Assembly: GCA_030248215.1 (NCBI GenBank)
Contig: JASANG010002204.1
Span: 1-64,000, forward strand
Length of the DNA stretch: 64,000 nt
Direction of reading: 5' to 3'
Origin: Enoplolaimus lenunculus
Lineage: Eukaryota; Nematoda; Enoplea; Enoplida; Thoracostomopsidae
The notes under the pieces were generated by a model, which saw nothing but the letters and a program-made list of their open reading frames with translations, searched no databases and was not told the origin of the DNA. The translations under genes and the position numbers were made by a program. Positions 32,561-46,794 of this stretch are shown piece by piece (the stretch's first letter is position 1; each line of letters begins with the position of its first letter).

Positions 32561-35500
32561 TATAACGGCGCATGTTACTTTCAAGAGAAGTCCCTTTTCC
32601 GAAGCAACAGTAATATTGGGTAGTTTTCCGTACTTTTGACTAATTTTAATGAATAGCCTATGGCTTTTAGTTTTAGACTTAATCTTATACGGCTTTGCGG
32701 TGAGCATATGCTTAAACTTGGTTTTGCCTTAAGAATATACCTTTATATTTAAGCGATTGTTACGCAACTAAAATTAACATTGGCGCAATTAATGGTCACC
32801 TCGTAAAACCAATTCGTAACCATAAATGACCCGTACGGCTTAAACCTTTTTGTAAACTTTTTCAACTTTGTATTTTTCGTAATGAGCTACTTCTGTTTCG
32901 ATCGCGGACCTACAGTCTATCTATAATTGCTGTATGTCTATTCAGATACCAGACTGCGTTGAAATTTTTGACTAAGAAAATTTTGTAACCTTTCGATCAA
33001 AAGTTTTTTCTCCGTTTTTTCCGTTGAAAAATACTCAAATTTGAAAAATTAATAATTTTATAACAAATATACTTTTTATTTTGTACGAATTTTAACCTGC
33101 GATATCAATGTCCATAATCAGAGGGGATAGAGAACCTTAATAGCCACGTCTTTTATCTTGACAGTGATTTAAGATTTGCAGCCCACTTTCAAGCAAAAGA
33201 ATGTCTGCGATAAAAATCATATCTGAAAATTATCTGGATCCCTGTTTGAAAATATTTGTTTGGGGGGAATAGTGGTGTAATTTTAAACACCATAGTAGTT
33301 GTTAACAACAGTTTTTAGACGTATATACTGTTTTTGGGAGCATCGCACTTTTTCGAAATATTCTGACCTGTCACAGCTGATTAACGTAAAAATACGTTTA
33401 CTATGTTTACTCAACTAAATTTGACAATTATACCCTCGTTATGTATTGCGAAGGTGATTGTAACAAAATAAAAACGCAAATATACTTTGAGTATAATTTT
33501 GCAATTATTTTGTCACACGAAATATCCAGTGCGAACCACAACACTACAAACAATGCAGCATTGGGCCCATGTTAATAATTATGAATGCCTGCCCATTAGG
33601 AGACAGGGAGACCGGTCGACTTTAGTCGGGGGCTCCTAGACTTTGGCTTAAGATTAGGATTACGCTTATATTCCGGCATTACGCTTTGGTTTGAGCTAGT
33701 ATGTAGGTTTATTTTTTAGGTTTAGGCTTTAGTGGGTAGGCCTCTATAATTTTAAGATGGGCCCAGCAATGAATGGTTTAGTTTTAGAGACGAGCTGCAT
33801 CAAAGCGTAGATTCGATGAAAACCTATTTGTCGCAGCAAGCCTCACTACTATCTTAAATCACAATAATTGTCTACGACAACAAAAAATCTGAAGAGCAAA
33901 CTGATTTTGACTAGAAAATAAAGACTAATCAGATTTTTTGTTACACAATCACGGTTTACTTCCAATAATTATGTTTTGGTTCGGGATTTGTTTGGACACT
34001 ATTGTGACGAAAAATTTACTGTTGGAAACGGATGTAAGAAATACTAAATTAAAACACGTTATTTTACATATCCTGTGGACAAATCGCTTTTAGCATAACG
34101 ACCCTGATATTCCAAAACCGTAATCAAAGATTTTCAAGAGGTGGGGACTAGAAATTATTTTTGAGAACATGTGTGCACAATGTTTATTAACTCTGAACAA
34201 ATCAATGTCTTATACGCTTCAGCCTCGTCTATTTGGACGCTATAAGAAACGGTTATCGCGCCATACACGATCCCACCTCCATGGTATAATTATCGCTAAT
34301 TTGTTGCATAGCCCGCTCAGCCTTCGAATTTCAACTACATCAATAAAACGGTTGTCGTCACAAATCGCTACAACAAATAATTCATTGTTGAACAGCCTTG
34401 TGAATTATTATTTGGCATCATTCTGTCAATTTACTTTACAATTTAAACTTTTTTGTTTTAAATATTAAAGTTTTGCAAAGACACTAAACTCCAAGAGACA
34501 ACACATTGCGTCGACTGCGTTGCAAATTTAATTGTTTGTTTTATTTTCTATTTTGCGATAGTATTTTGTAACTTAAGTTTCGTCAAAATATGATTAACAC
34601 CAGCAGCTTCATTGTGAACCACGCAGGTGTCTACACTGTCAGCTCAGATTAAAACCTAAACTTTACGTTAACTAAAATTTCATTTGTCTTTACGCAGTTA
34701 TATATCGCGCAGTTCCTGCCATAGAAATTTCTAGATCCGCCGGTAAAAGCCAAAGGTGTGATTTAGTTCGTTTTGGCTCAACGGAGCGAGACAAGTAACC
34801 AGCCAGATTAAAAAATCGTTCCCGAGCTGTCTTTGTCAATTAAGAGTGGGAAATTTGAATGACAAATTTTTTAAAGTGATATCATGGAACACATTAAAGG
34901 TAAGATTTAGCTAATGCAGTGCACCTACAGTAGCTATGAGTGAAACTTTGAATTTCATATATGTACCTACATAAATATAACAAAAAATGGTTTGAAAAAC
35001 TTTCGGCTTTAGGACCCTACTGCCAAAGGTCTATCTTTGTCAAAATTATTGCTTGGTCCTTAAAATTTTGAGCGAAGACATTAACCTTTGAATACGCACC
35101 AACACTTACAAAAGCGATGTGATATAATTTCTATATTTTAGAAAAACCTGAGTACTATCAGCTACTGCGCAAAGTCTACTAGCTGTGTCGGCCATATACT
35201 TGACGGAAGAAATTTTTTCAGCAAAAAAATTAAAATTTTAAATAGAAGATTGAATTAGACTAAATTTGTGAACTTTTGAGCAGTCTAAAGTACGTTTCAA
35301 GGCTAAACAATTTTAAGACGTTTTACCTCAAATTTGTACGTAGTTTTTATTTATAACAGCGTAATTCGATTATGTTTAGGTACATTTGTCAAAAAGGCTG
35401 AGTCTTTTTGAATATCACAAAATGTTAACATTTTAGTGCATTTTGCGCCCCATGTTTGCTGCTTAGGAAACATCATCTCCCGTTTTGTTACATTGCAGAA

Positions 35501-36260
35501 ACAAATTTGCAATCTTATACTTATTTCAAAGCTCAGATTCGTTATTTACTAACTTTAGGCTTTCGAGTTATCTTTAAACTTAAACAAGTGCTGGCCTCAG
35601 GAATATTCTTAGACTACTCTCTAAAAGGATAAACTTACTCGATTTAAGCTTAAGGCTCCGTTAGTTTTATAACGGAAACGGATCTTCGGTAACACCCTAG
35701 CGGGGTGGGGGCATGAGCTGAACACAAAATATCTTTGGCATTTGAATATTGTGTACACTCTTAAGAATACAGATTGTGAAACTAGCTTACATGCAGTAAA
35801 ATCTGAAAATTAGTTTTGAATATAAAATCAGGAATTTAGTTTTGAATATAAGGCAAGTATTTCTTGAAAGAAAGAATTCGAACTTAAATTGGCAAAAGTA
35901 ATTGCTTGAATAAATATGACATTTATTTATGTTTTACCCATTTCAGATACAAATTATTTAGCGGTTTAGGACATTTGATGTCTGAAATATACGCGAATGC
36001 CATGATTTCTCAAAACTCCCCAAATTTAGCGCTGTGCTTGCATGTGAAAATACAAGTTTAGCGAACAGCAACACGTTACGTTTTATATAAGGGATAAAAA
36101 TAGATTTTTTCCACTTTTTGCAAGCACAATGTGCAATTTTTTGCTTCAAAACACGCCAGTAAATAATTGACTTGACACAATGCGAAATCACGAAAAGTCA
36201 TGTGTACAACAGTTGAGAAATGTGACCTAAACAGCAAAAATCTTTAAACACTGGTGCTAG
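32561..36260. other. Intergenic stretch, no gene recognised
   Basis: It contains a dispersed element at about 33595-33745 that shares cattaggagacagggag with 61720-61830 and carries degenerate TTAGGC-like hexamers. Further such hexamers lie at 32650-32760 and 35565-35660. Small open frames have no family features. Confidence 0.55.
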
Positions 36261-36432
36261 GCAGGCCCATAGCCGCAGCTCAGCCTGTGTGGGAGAGCTT
36301 TAACGATTTTAAGAGAGGCATGCGGTTGAAATCACGAACTTTTACATGCGTGGCTAAAAGTGTCCTACGGCGAGGTGGACCCCATTTTTTCTGTGAGGAC
36401 TCAGCCCCCAGGCTTTTTTCTTCATACGGGCC
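36261..36432. mobile_element. Short palindromic element family M2 (copy)
   Basis: Left gcaggcccatagccgcagct, right (inverted) ttggcccgtatgaag, with an interior gagctttaacgattttaaga. Related copies or fragments lie at 38192-38361, 50712-50835, 55195-55312 and 63825-63912. Confidence 0.6.
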
Positions 36433-38191
36433 AACTGCTAGGTGTATCTGGAGGTGAAACAAACTTAGTCGGAATTTCAGTGTGATTGTTTGAATTCGCG
36501 TTTTGAAAAACGCGTTAATACTGATGCTAGAATAACATTTTCGCAATCACCGAAAGGTTATAAATTATAGTAGATTGTGTGCTCATTTCATCGCTTCTCG
36601 GGTTACAAAATTGCGTTTTGAAACATGTTTTAAACGTGGAAAGCGTTGAAATATCGTTTTGTTTTTGATACGACCCCTGAAAAGGTAAAACCAAATAATG
36701 TCGATCAATTGAAAATATCCAAGTCTTTTATATTTAAAACAATAAACGTTCCTTGAAATTGTAAGACATTTTGTTCTGTGCGTTGCATCCGCTGGAAAAG
36801 CTTGAAATTAATTTTAACAAAGTTAAATGTGCAAAAAATATTTCCCGATTCAACCAGCGCAACCAATCGCATTGGACACTTTAACGTCACGTTCGATCAA
36901 AGTGTCACGTTTAATAAACACTTTTACGAAATTATCCGCTGTGTTTTTTACTTGATACAAATTTTAATTCACACGCTTTTTAGTTGCAGTTTTGCTGGTT
37001 GCTGAGTAAATGTTAAGACAGTGAGATAGTAAGATTGATGAAAAGAAGGAAAAAACAACGAAAGAAGGACCACATTGCAAAAGATAGAATTCAGGAAAGA
37101 ATGAAATAAATGAATGAGCGAAACGAGAGAGACCAGAAACATAGAAAGAAGAAGATCAAAAAAGCATTACGTAGCGACCAAAACCCCCTTGTCCGCCTGG
37201 TGTTGGACTGGCCCAGCATAAAAAGGGCCGGGTTAGAAGACAAAGTTGATGCAAAAATTCTGTACCAAGCATTAAAATCAATTTTTAAGATACTTGAGGT
37301 GAACGTAATTTACTTTTATTTGTTAACTAGCCAACTTCCTCAACAAAAATGCTGGCTACTCCTCTGATAGAAACAGTGTAAAGTATTAAGAGAATACGCA
37401 AGAAAACACTTTGCCCTCGTCTGCGTTCAACAAAATAGTGAAAATAGAACACTAAGTACGTAGAAATTAAGGTAAAGATGATCAACTAAAAATGATCAGA
37501 GAGCTCTTTAATACACTTTTCAGTCACATTTAAGTTCACGCCTGGGGTTAGGAAAAAGCTTGCTTACTTATTTTAAAAACTAAGCCTTTTCCTAGGCCTT
37601 CGCCCAAGCCAAATCATAAACAGTGCAAAAATATTGCCGACTGGCTTGGAGCTGCAAAATTTTTGAGTTGTCACAATCATTTGCATTTTAGGCTCTCTAT
37701 AGAAGTCATTTCACTTATATAGTTTTTGACATATTAACGACATACCGTTGTTTGACGTTTTATTCTATTGAACAAAATGCACTGGCTGGTACAACAGTGT
37801 TTTTAATTGGATGAACGGATTGTCCGTTTACTGTTATGTGCGCATTCAGGATGCGCATATTTGCAAAGTTACATCTGCAATTGCAACAATGAGGTGTGTA
37901 TTAAAGCGCAAAATTGTTGCTCATCTGTTGTATATACTCTCTTAGCGGGTCCAATTCTTTAACGTAGCGCTCCTTTTTCAAACCTTACAAGTAACAGATA
38001 AAAACCTGTAAATGCACAACTGGTCACTATGTTTCTAGTTTTTGTATGGTGAATTCTGTCGCGTACATGTCTTCAAATTTCGCCCTGCACAATATCTACA
38101 TTTTGTATCCTGTAAATAACGGCATGGGCCAGCGGTTAAAAGAGTCTAAATTTTCAAAAATTCAAGTTTTGGTGTGAAATATTTCGTAGAG
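36433..38191. other. Intergenic stretch with one weak coding candidate
   Basis: At 37110-37300 (plus) an ATG opens a highly charged frame (MNERNERDQKHRKKKIKKAL, then RLVLDWPSIKRAGLEDKVDA) that reaches a possible donor (gaggtgaac). No partner exon or family was recognised, so it is only a candidate. TTAGGC-like hexamers lie at 37540-37610. Confidence 0.3.
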
Positions 38192-38361
38192 GCAGGCTCG
38201 TAGCCAGCTCACTTTGCTTGGAGGAGCTAAAAATTTTTAAGCAGGAGCGTACAAGGTTGTCGTTGACTTACAAGCAAGGATGATAATTTTCCAGGGGATG
38301 GGCAAAATTATCAACGGGGGCTGAATTACTCTGCCCCGCCTCTTGGTTACGGGCACGCAGG
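38192..38361. mobile_element. Short palindromic element family M2 (best copy)
   Basis: Left ggcaggctcgtagccagctc, right (inverted) tgcccgtaaccaagaggcgg, with interior gagctaaaaatttttaagca and cttacaagcaaggatg. It is about 170 bp, non-coding, and shared with other loci in the window. Confidence 0.65.
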
Positions 38362-41300
38362 GAGGGTGTAAGAAAATTCCGAAATATGTGAAAATTTTCA
38401 AAATCGGACTGTTTTGATTGTGTTCCGTTAGATGTGAGTACAGATTTTTATTTACCGTTCAATGGCCCCAGTTTAGGTTGTGATTCGTGTGAAAAGTTCC
38501 ATGCGACACCAAGACAAAATGCAGGTCAGTTTCAGCTTGACACTTGTCTTGCTTTTACTTGAATTATTGTGCGCTTCTCAGCATTGTGCACTGCGTGTCA
38601 GCATTTGTTAGGCCATATGCTAATCATTTTTGAGTAAACTGGATGCTGACTTCATGGCTGTACCTCCAGTTAAACAATGACACAGGGGCTGAATGGCTTT
38701 GACATACGCTGTACAGAAATAATCTTCAATCCAAATAACCTTTTTATCTCAGGAAAAGGCGAGAGTAAAAAATACCTGATGGCCTAAAGCTCCAGGCAAA
38801 GCGCCTCCCCTCCAACGACAAATTCGGCCCTGAGTACGCCTGCTAAGTGGAAAGGTTTTCTATCCTATCGTAGTAGTAATAAGCACTAACGCCTCGGGCG
38901 TAGACGGGACAGATATCGACGCTCTTACCTTGTTTTGCCAGCTTGATGTTTTTAGTTTTAATATATTTGTACACAACTGCACTTAAGTGCAATTTTTAAT
39001 TGCTAAATTACATTATGTTATTCATAACGCAGTAACCTATTTTGATATGTAGGTTACGGTTGATTGTGGCTTCGTTGCTGGTTTATGATTAAAGTCGGTG
39101 CGTTTTGCGTTGAAATCGTAACCTGGTATATGCGATGAAAGGTGAAGCTTATCAGATGTACAGCAGTGTGAAGAATATGATAAAAATAGATTCATTGGTG
39201 CGAAAGTTACTAGATCAATCGTGAATGGGTGATAGGTACAACACACAGTTGAGAATGCCAGAAAACTGTTGTTTCGACGGCATTTTCTGAATTAGCAACT
39301 GAACGTATTGCACGTTTTGAAACGGCATAGAAATATGCATATTAATCTAAACCAAAATTTGCCCGTGGAGGTTGCGCCTTTGTAACTTTCAGGGCCGTTC
39401 CGGTTTTGGGTGGGCTGCAAAAGAGTATTCTCAAATCTTAGATATTGTTTGCTTAACCTTTGACATAGCGTTAGACTTATGATAATGCTTAATCTACTGT
39501 TACTGCCCTAAGCGTAACATTGCCCATGCAAGTAACCATAAAGACAAGGTAAAAAGGAAGCGGTGATTTCTATAAAAATTTATGCTTTTTGAGCCGGAAA
39601 TTTTTGACGACATTCAAAGTAATTCTACGTCTAATAGCGTGATTGGATATGTAACTGCAAGACCTCTTCTATCGTCTTCCAGTACTGAATTTGTGTTTTT
39701 GGATATAGCTTATAGTTTTTTGAGCGGATACTTTCTAAAGTCAGCATATGCTTAGTTTTAAGACCATGAAATAACGTTGTGTAAGTAAATATTTGAAATT
39801 TCATATTTTCCAACATCAATTTTAAAATACAACTCTCACAGATCTGCCAATTAAGCACGTTCGATTATCAACCACATCTAAGCTGCATTCGACTCTGTTA
39901 TAGTTTTTGGCCTGATATTTATTCTATGCTTTTTTGTGGCTCTGCTTATTATTAAGTTTTCGACTTTCTGACAACAGCTAATCACACAAGGCTTGTAACA
40001 TGATGAATGGTTTTGTAAATGTTGCTATTAGTCAAATTAGTATTTTTTCCATAGCTCTTTTGACCAACCCTAACCCCAAGCATATGCCCTACCTAGAGAG
40101 AAAAATCGATGGCCAGACGAGATACCTATAGGAGTTACACTATAGGTTAATTGGGAATGCACTACGTAGAGTACTTGGATTTACAGCAAATGCAGGCAAA
40201 ATTTAGTTATTGTTTATTATTGTTGACAACTCACAACCTAAGTAATCGCTATATTGGTCAATGTCACTTTTAGGGGCGTAAAACTAGGTTGAGTACATAC
40301 ATAAGCTTCAAAGCCTTAGTGTAACTAAAAAAGTCTAAAATCCCTAAGCTTACTATATAGCAGTTCCGTTGGAAAGCAGTCATGTTAGCAACTTAATATT
40401 TTAAATTTGATATGCAAAATTTTCCAAGCTTAGATCATTTTCGGACAAAATATCAGCAGGAACATGGGTATACTAACCTTTGCCATGAAAAATATTACGC
40501 TTTTCAACTGTTTGGACTCCGCGTAAAAAATTTTTGGACTTTGGCAAAATATTTGATACAAGCGATTCTTTATGGTTTCTATGTAGATTTATATATTTAC
40601 CAACGATATTATATTTTGCAAGCTTGTATTATTTATAAGCACGTTTAAACGTTGTTTTTTCTACAAGACCAGTTTTAGATAATTGCTTCAGGTTCAGGTT
40701 GAACAGAATTTATGCTAAAAATAAAGTAGCAGTTGAAATCGCTGTTGGAATGTTGAGTTTCAAAAATGTTTTCAAGATATTTAAAGCCTGTGCATATATT
40801 GTTGTAAGCTGTGGTTACATTGCAAAGCTTACAAAATATTGCGTACATATACGCGTTTAAATGAGATTGATCGTTTAGTTGTACACCCTGTTATTCAGTT
40901 TATACAATCTCTAAGATTGAATTGACACTTTTTGCTGGTGTTCGACTAGGAGGAGCTGTGTATTGTCGAGAAGGCTGCTCTGACATAAACCCTATCGATA
41001 TTTTAGTAACTTGAATGAGATTACGCTGTTGATCTAAAATCTAATTGCTAGGCTAAACATTATTTGAAGAGTAATCGTTAAGTCTATGCATCTCTTTTAT
41101 GCGATTTCATCTATCCCTAAACCCTAATCAAAATGTCGTATTGTAGATCTGCTGCGTTACTTTATTTTAATGCTTACTTGGGCAGTCAGTAGCTTAAGAT
41201 GACGTGTTTTTCCTCTTGATATAGATTGAGTTTTGCATACGTTTGCCCGTATTCTCAAATGTATGTTGCACCTATGATCAGTTTGTATTGGAGGCACGTA

Positions 41301-44300
41301 ACTTTTGATCCAATAAAGTGTCAAGTTAAAACTTAGCATAGTTATTGCAGTGTATGCGGCATGTGACTTCAGGCAATTTCGCATCATTTTCCTAGTTTGC
41401 TTGTCCCAGCAACTATTACTGAAACTGACAATAGGCGTTAAGCACAATTCACAACACAGCTCCTACAAATTTAAAAATTTGCTAATAAGACTAAATTATT
41501 CTCAGCAGGGGTTCTTATAACATAGTTTCTAAAAGTTGACATTTTAGGCCAATTAAAGCTTTTTGTATTAAGGATAGAAAAGCTGTATGAATTACAGTCA
41601 AGGGTAAATAAATTTCAATTGATCATCTTTGATTTGAGTTGTACGACATAATGGATTAATCCTATTATCATTTCATTTCGCAGTATGACGATTTAAATGT
41701 ACTCGTAGCCATAGCTTTACTTCGAGGGGCTGTAACCACATTGGAAACAATATTTCGAGCAAGCGTCGACGACCTAAAATTTTAAATTGCAAACTCTAGA
41801 AATCATTGGATTATTCTGTCATCGGTAAAAGTGTATTTTTCTCCTCTCTCCAGAATTTAGATGGTTAAACCGCCAGTATACCCCTGGCAACCGGCCATGA
41901 TTGAAATTTCATAGGTGGTCGTGTGGCTGCACTAGAAACCGCTCCTCTTAACGAGTCAAAACCAGTTGCAATGCACCAAAACAATGATAAGCATATTAAT
42001 TAGCTGATATACTTAATATATACTTCAAACTCTTACAATTATGCAGCTGAAAAAAACTTCCGTGTAAAACGGCTACTAGTTGATAGATTTTAAAGAAAAA
42101 ACCAACAAAACATTAATAAGTGACATAGCTAAATGAGCTTTGCTTTCAGCTTTGTGGTAAATGTATGGTTTTTTGGACATTTTGGCGTGGCTTTTTGGAC
42201 AGTTTGGTGTAAATATTTCAGTTTCTACGTGTGATATTTAACAACTTAAGGGTTTAAATAAAGGTCATTAAAATTGTACATACAAAATTATCGAGAAGCG
42301 TTTTGTCGGCAGTTTAATGTCGTTCTGTTTTAGTGCTATGTCACGGTTTTTAGCATAATTTGAATGAATTCACTATTTGTGACGGAAGGCAATAACTCAA
42401 TACGCTTGTATACATATTTGTGTATTAAAATCAATCTCAACCAAAATACATTTGCTAGAAATTTTTTCACAAATATTGGTGCAATGAGCATTCTTAATTT
42501 ATTCTATTCTTACTTTTTTAGCAGCAAAGTTTGGAACATTTTTAGATTTTGAGATGTGATTTAGTTTTAAGACAACGAAAGAAAAGTTTTCTATATTATG
42601 TCTGTCAGATTATTTCTCACAGAAAAAAAACTTGTTATAATTGTTTAACAAAATATATGCTAAAATTGTTGCGAAAACACCTAAAAACTTATTCCAAATT
42701 ATGAACCAGCCACGTACCCATCTCTCTTGGTTGGCCTTGAATCAAATTCTAACTAAGTTTCCTGCAAATATTTTTCAAAATTGCCAGCAAAGAGATCTAA
42801 ATATTTAATATTGCAACTGTCCAATCAGAATTTTATCCGAGGAGGCTGTTAGAAACGAAACTGTCGCTTGACTCGGTGCAAAATTTTTGCCTTTGTCCAC
42901 CATTGTTAAATCTGCTGAGAATTCTGACGTTTTACATTAATATACAGAGAATACCTTGAAATTCAATGCATTTTAACAATTGCGCACGTCCATTGTATTT
43001 CATATGCTCTACCATCCTTTTGTCAGTAATAATTGTCGTATAATTACTAAATAATTTCTATGTCAATTTCAAATTTCACAAAATTTATAGTTAAATTTAT
43101 ATTTTTTGAAATTTGTTTAACAGGTGTTAACATTAAAATTGTCAGACGCAATTTTGTTAAAATTCCAAACCGTTAGTATATTTGCAATTCCGGCATCACC
43201 AGAAGCGTAGAAAACAAAACAAAAATTGCCGGAATATTTTTCTGAAAATTTTGGTGAAACACGAAAAAATGGTAGTTTTACTGGATTCAAACTATCTGAA
43301 TCGTGAAAGCCAAAAATTTCTCTAAAATCAAATTCCCTCGCAACAATAATACTTAAACTACGGTTGTACCTTTTTGAAAATGAAATACGGGTTACTTTCA
43401 CAACTCTTGTCCTCATAATTGTTTCGATAACGGAGAATCTTTTCGTTTTTCACTACAACTACTTTAATGGCACTCGCAGCCAGATCTGAAAAAATTTCGT
43501 CTCCATGAAAACCTTTAGCCCTGTCTCTTACTCCTGTAAATTAACCGCACGAATCTTCTAAAATTGTTTTGTTCGCTAAAAGCTGCAGGTAGGCAGGCTT
43601 GAATCTAATTTCAACAAAAATTGGCAAGCGGGTCACTACAGAAGCTCAGTAACGCAAGCGAATTAGTATCAAAAAGCGTACAAAGATGATCCAGTTAACA
43701 AAAATATTGCGTTCTCATGTTATTACCCCCCGAACCGTAGTGGTGCACCGAGCAAAATAACTTAGTAGAGATTAATTCTAAAAAAACAATTACCATTTTA
43801 TAAATTAAATTGGCAATACGCTTACGATTAAACAAACCGGTATATCCGTCGGACAAGCATCGAACTGTATGTATTTGTTGCTATACTGCGGCGACCCTAT
43901 ATTCCGTTTTGGTGCATCCGTGACAACTGCGGCGACCCTATACCCCGTTTTGGTACATCCGTGACCCCACGCGATTTCAAGCAACAAGTACTATAGCAAC
44001 AATGCGAGATAGGCACAAACTACAGACTAATTTCAACGTTTTACGTTTTAATTTTGTTGTTCGTTTTCTATTTGTTTAGGGTCAAATTTCTTGTACTTTC
44101 AATCCGTACACGCATGGTGGCTATTAAGTGTTCGTCGAAATTCACCAGTCTGCATATATATTGTATGGACTTTGATCAAGACCACTGCTTTATTCTTGTA
44201 TGCATTCAGAGAGAGGTTGTTGCTGTTTAGTATATATTTTAAAGCTTCACATATAAATTTTGATTTTATGAATTGTTGAAATTTTTTGTTTCAAATTAAA

Positions 44301-45932
44301 AACGGCTCTCCGGTTCCAACAACGTTAAATAAGTGGCCCGTAAGTGAAGGTTGAACCAGTTGGACTAAAGATGCTAATTAACTTTTCTTTCGAAATGCTG
44401 TTCTTTGAAAGTATGGTATTCTGATCACTGACCACCAGAGCCTCTTTATTCAGCGTTTAAACCCCATATCTGCTCAATATGTTTTGATCAAAATTACAAG
44501 CATCAAGTGCCACGATGTATTTATTGGAAAGGGAATACAAATTGTAACTGCAATATTAATTAAGAACTGATGTAGAAAATTCGAAGGAAACAAATGTAAT
44601 TTTCAACAAATTTTAGCGACAATTTTCTGAAATCATTCAATAATGACAACAACTATACTATGCGTGACTAGGCTTCACGAAATCTGTCTGTCAAAACAAG
44701 CATGCTTACTCACCTTTACAGAGGATTTATTATTAAGAATTACAATGCAACTTTACAGAACATTTAAGACATTTTGTCAACATAACTTACAAACAAAAAT
44801 CACAACTGTAGCGCTTATTTTTGCCCTCTTAAGACTGTGTTCACTAAATGCAAGCAACAGCAACTACCGTTTAGTTAAGTACTTTAGTATATGGATGGAA
44901 GTTGCACAGTTGCAAATGCAGTAAAATGCATGATAAAACATACATTTTGACAAATTTAGATTTTTCAAAACGTTCGAACGAATCAAACATTGTGACTGCT
45001 TCAAATGCGGATCCAGTGCCTTCCAGACGACAACGATGGTTTTTATATTTAGAATTTCATAGTTCCTAAAGTGTGTTTAATCTTGAGAAAAAATGCTTCA
45101 ATTGATCAACTAAAGTCTTTACAAGCCACGTTTGAAAGTTGATTGTTCCGCACTATGTATAGTTTTTAGCATTCCTGTACCTCAAACTTAAGTTTTACGA
45201 GCTAATTGCTAGTTTTAGACAAAAAATCTAGCTCAGATTATGTTCGTACAAAAGCATTTTTGTCGACCTTTCAAGTGTTTTTAAATATTGTCCTACAACT
45301 GTAGCTGTGTATCGTTTTGAAAATAGACATATATTATCGTAAATATTACGGTTGTTTATTGACTTGTATTTCAATGCCAACTTATTTGAAGCTATTACCT
45401 TTTCCAGCATGTTTCTGCGACCCCAAGGGGGGAGGATGAATTGGTCACCTCATACGGAGCAAAATTGAGACGAAAATTGGAAGATGAATTTCTCTCGGCT
45501 TTGAAATTTTTTAGTTCAAAAGTAACCTAAATTTTTTCGGCAGACTCAATATCAAAATTTTATCGGTCATCCAATTTTTGAGGGAAGCTTTGAAACTGCT
45601 GAATAAGTCAAAGTCGCTACACGATACGATAACATTAAATTTCATAAACATATAGAAACCGGCATAAAAATCGCTAAAAATGCTGCTATTTTTGTTATAT
45701 AATTTCTATTGTTGGGGCATGGTATTCTCGTGAGGCCCCATAGAATCTCTGTCCCCCATCCAAAAAAATAATGATGTTTAACCCTCAGCCCAATTGAAAT
45801 GTTCTGTCGCCAGTGAATAACTTTCGGCTTTCTTTACTGTATAAAACTCCAGGTCGTCGCATTTAAAATAAAATTTTTCAACTTTTTTAAATGTTGCATG
45901 GGCCTGTTTTTCTTACCGACAAATTGTAGGTA
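38362..45932. other. Long gene-poor stretch
   Basis: No gene recognised over 7.5 kb. It contains MITE-end fragments at 39020-39260 and 41250-41330 related to the intron-9 element, TTAGGC-like clusters near 39440-39520, and a two-unit 41-bp tandem repeat at 43880-43965. Open frames up to 99 codons are isolated and lack motifs. Confidence 0.5.
43880..43965. repeat. Two-copy tandem repeat, about 41 bp
   Basis: The unit actgcggcgaccctata followed by ccgttttggtrcatccgtga occurs twice in a row with two to three differences. Confidence 0.85.
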
Positions 45933-46340
45933 CCGTAGTGACCCGAATAATATTGAGAGGGTGGTAATAAGAGGGGGTCCCGATTTTAAGTCCCAATCAA
46001 TAGGAGTCTGTATCGATAATAAGAGTCCGTAAGCGGACAGAGTCCCAAAACCGTAATTAAAGTACAGTCCATAAATGTCAATTATTCCAAATTGTAGTGC
46101 ATAAATGACGACAGCACCAAATACAGTTGAGTTCGAAACTTAAAACAGCTTACTTAGTTTTGAAAGTACATTCGTAAGCAGGTAAAACCTTGCATTATCG
46201 CTCAAGGTTGTGATAGAAGACAAATAAACGTTAGCAATACCGAATATATTAGTAACGAAGGGCGGGTTAAAACAATAACGAATAACAGGGAGCGCCTTTT
46301 GGAGAGGCCACAGTCCTACCTTTTATCCGGGTCACTACAG
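45933..46340. mobile_element. TA-flanked MITE family M1, copy C
   Basis: Left ccgtagtgacccgaataata, right (inverted) ctgtagtgacccggataaaa, flanked by TA at 45931-45932 and 46341-46342. The interior is colinear with copies A and B. Confidence 0.9.
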
Positions 46341-46794
46341 TACTTGTTTATCGACCATTTGCGCCCGAGTTATAGCAAATCTTATGTCTGCCTCTAATTT
46401 GCTATACTACCGCATGTCCTCCGCCCCCATTGAAGCCACTTGAAGGTCGCTGCGTTACAGCCTCGTTTAATACATCACAAACGTTATGCTGTTCTCCGCC
46501 TTACAACGGAATGTTTCAACTATGTTCGTATTTAGAAGTTTCACTCAAAGTTTCCCATTTTAAGCTGTGTATCTCGTCTAAAACGTCGATCTTGTTGAGA
46601 TTTTAAAACTTTAAACACAAATTTTATTTGCGTCACACGACAGAAATAGCTTCCTGTTTTGAAAATGTTTGCTAGCATAGCACCAATGATAGGCTTGGTT
46701 CCATAGATAGTCAAAAAGGCAGTGGACAAACATTGAATTTCCAAAAAATATTCTGGATAATTTTTCAAACTAAAAATCTCTAAATTTAACCAAT

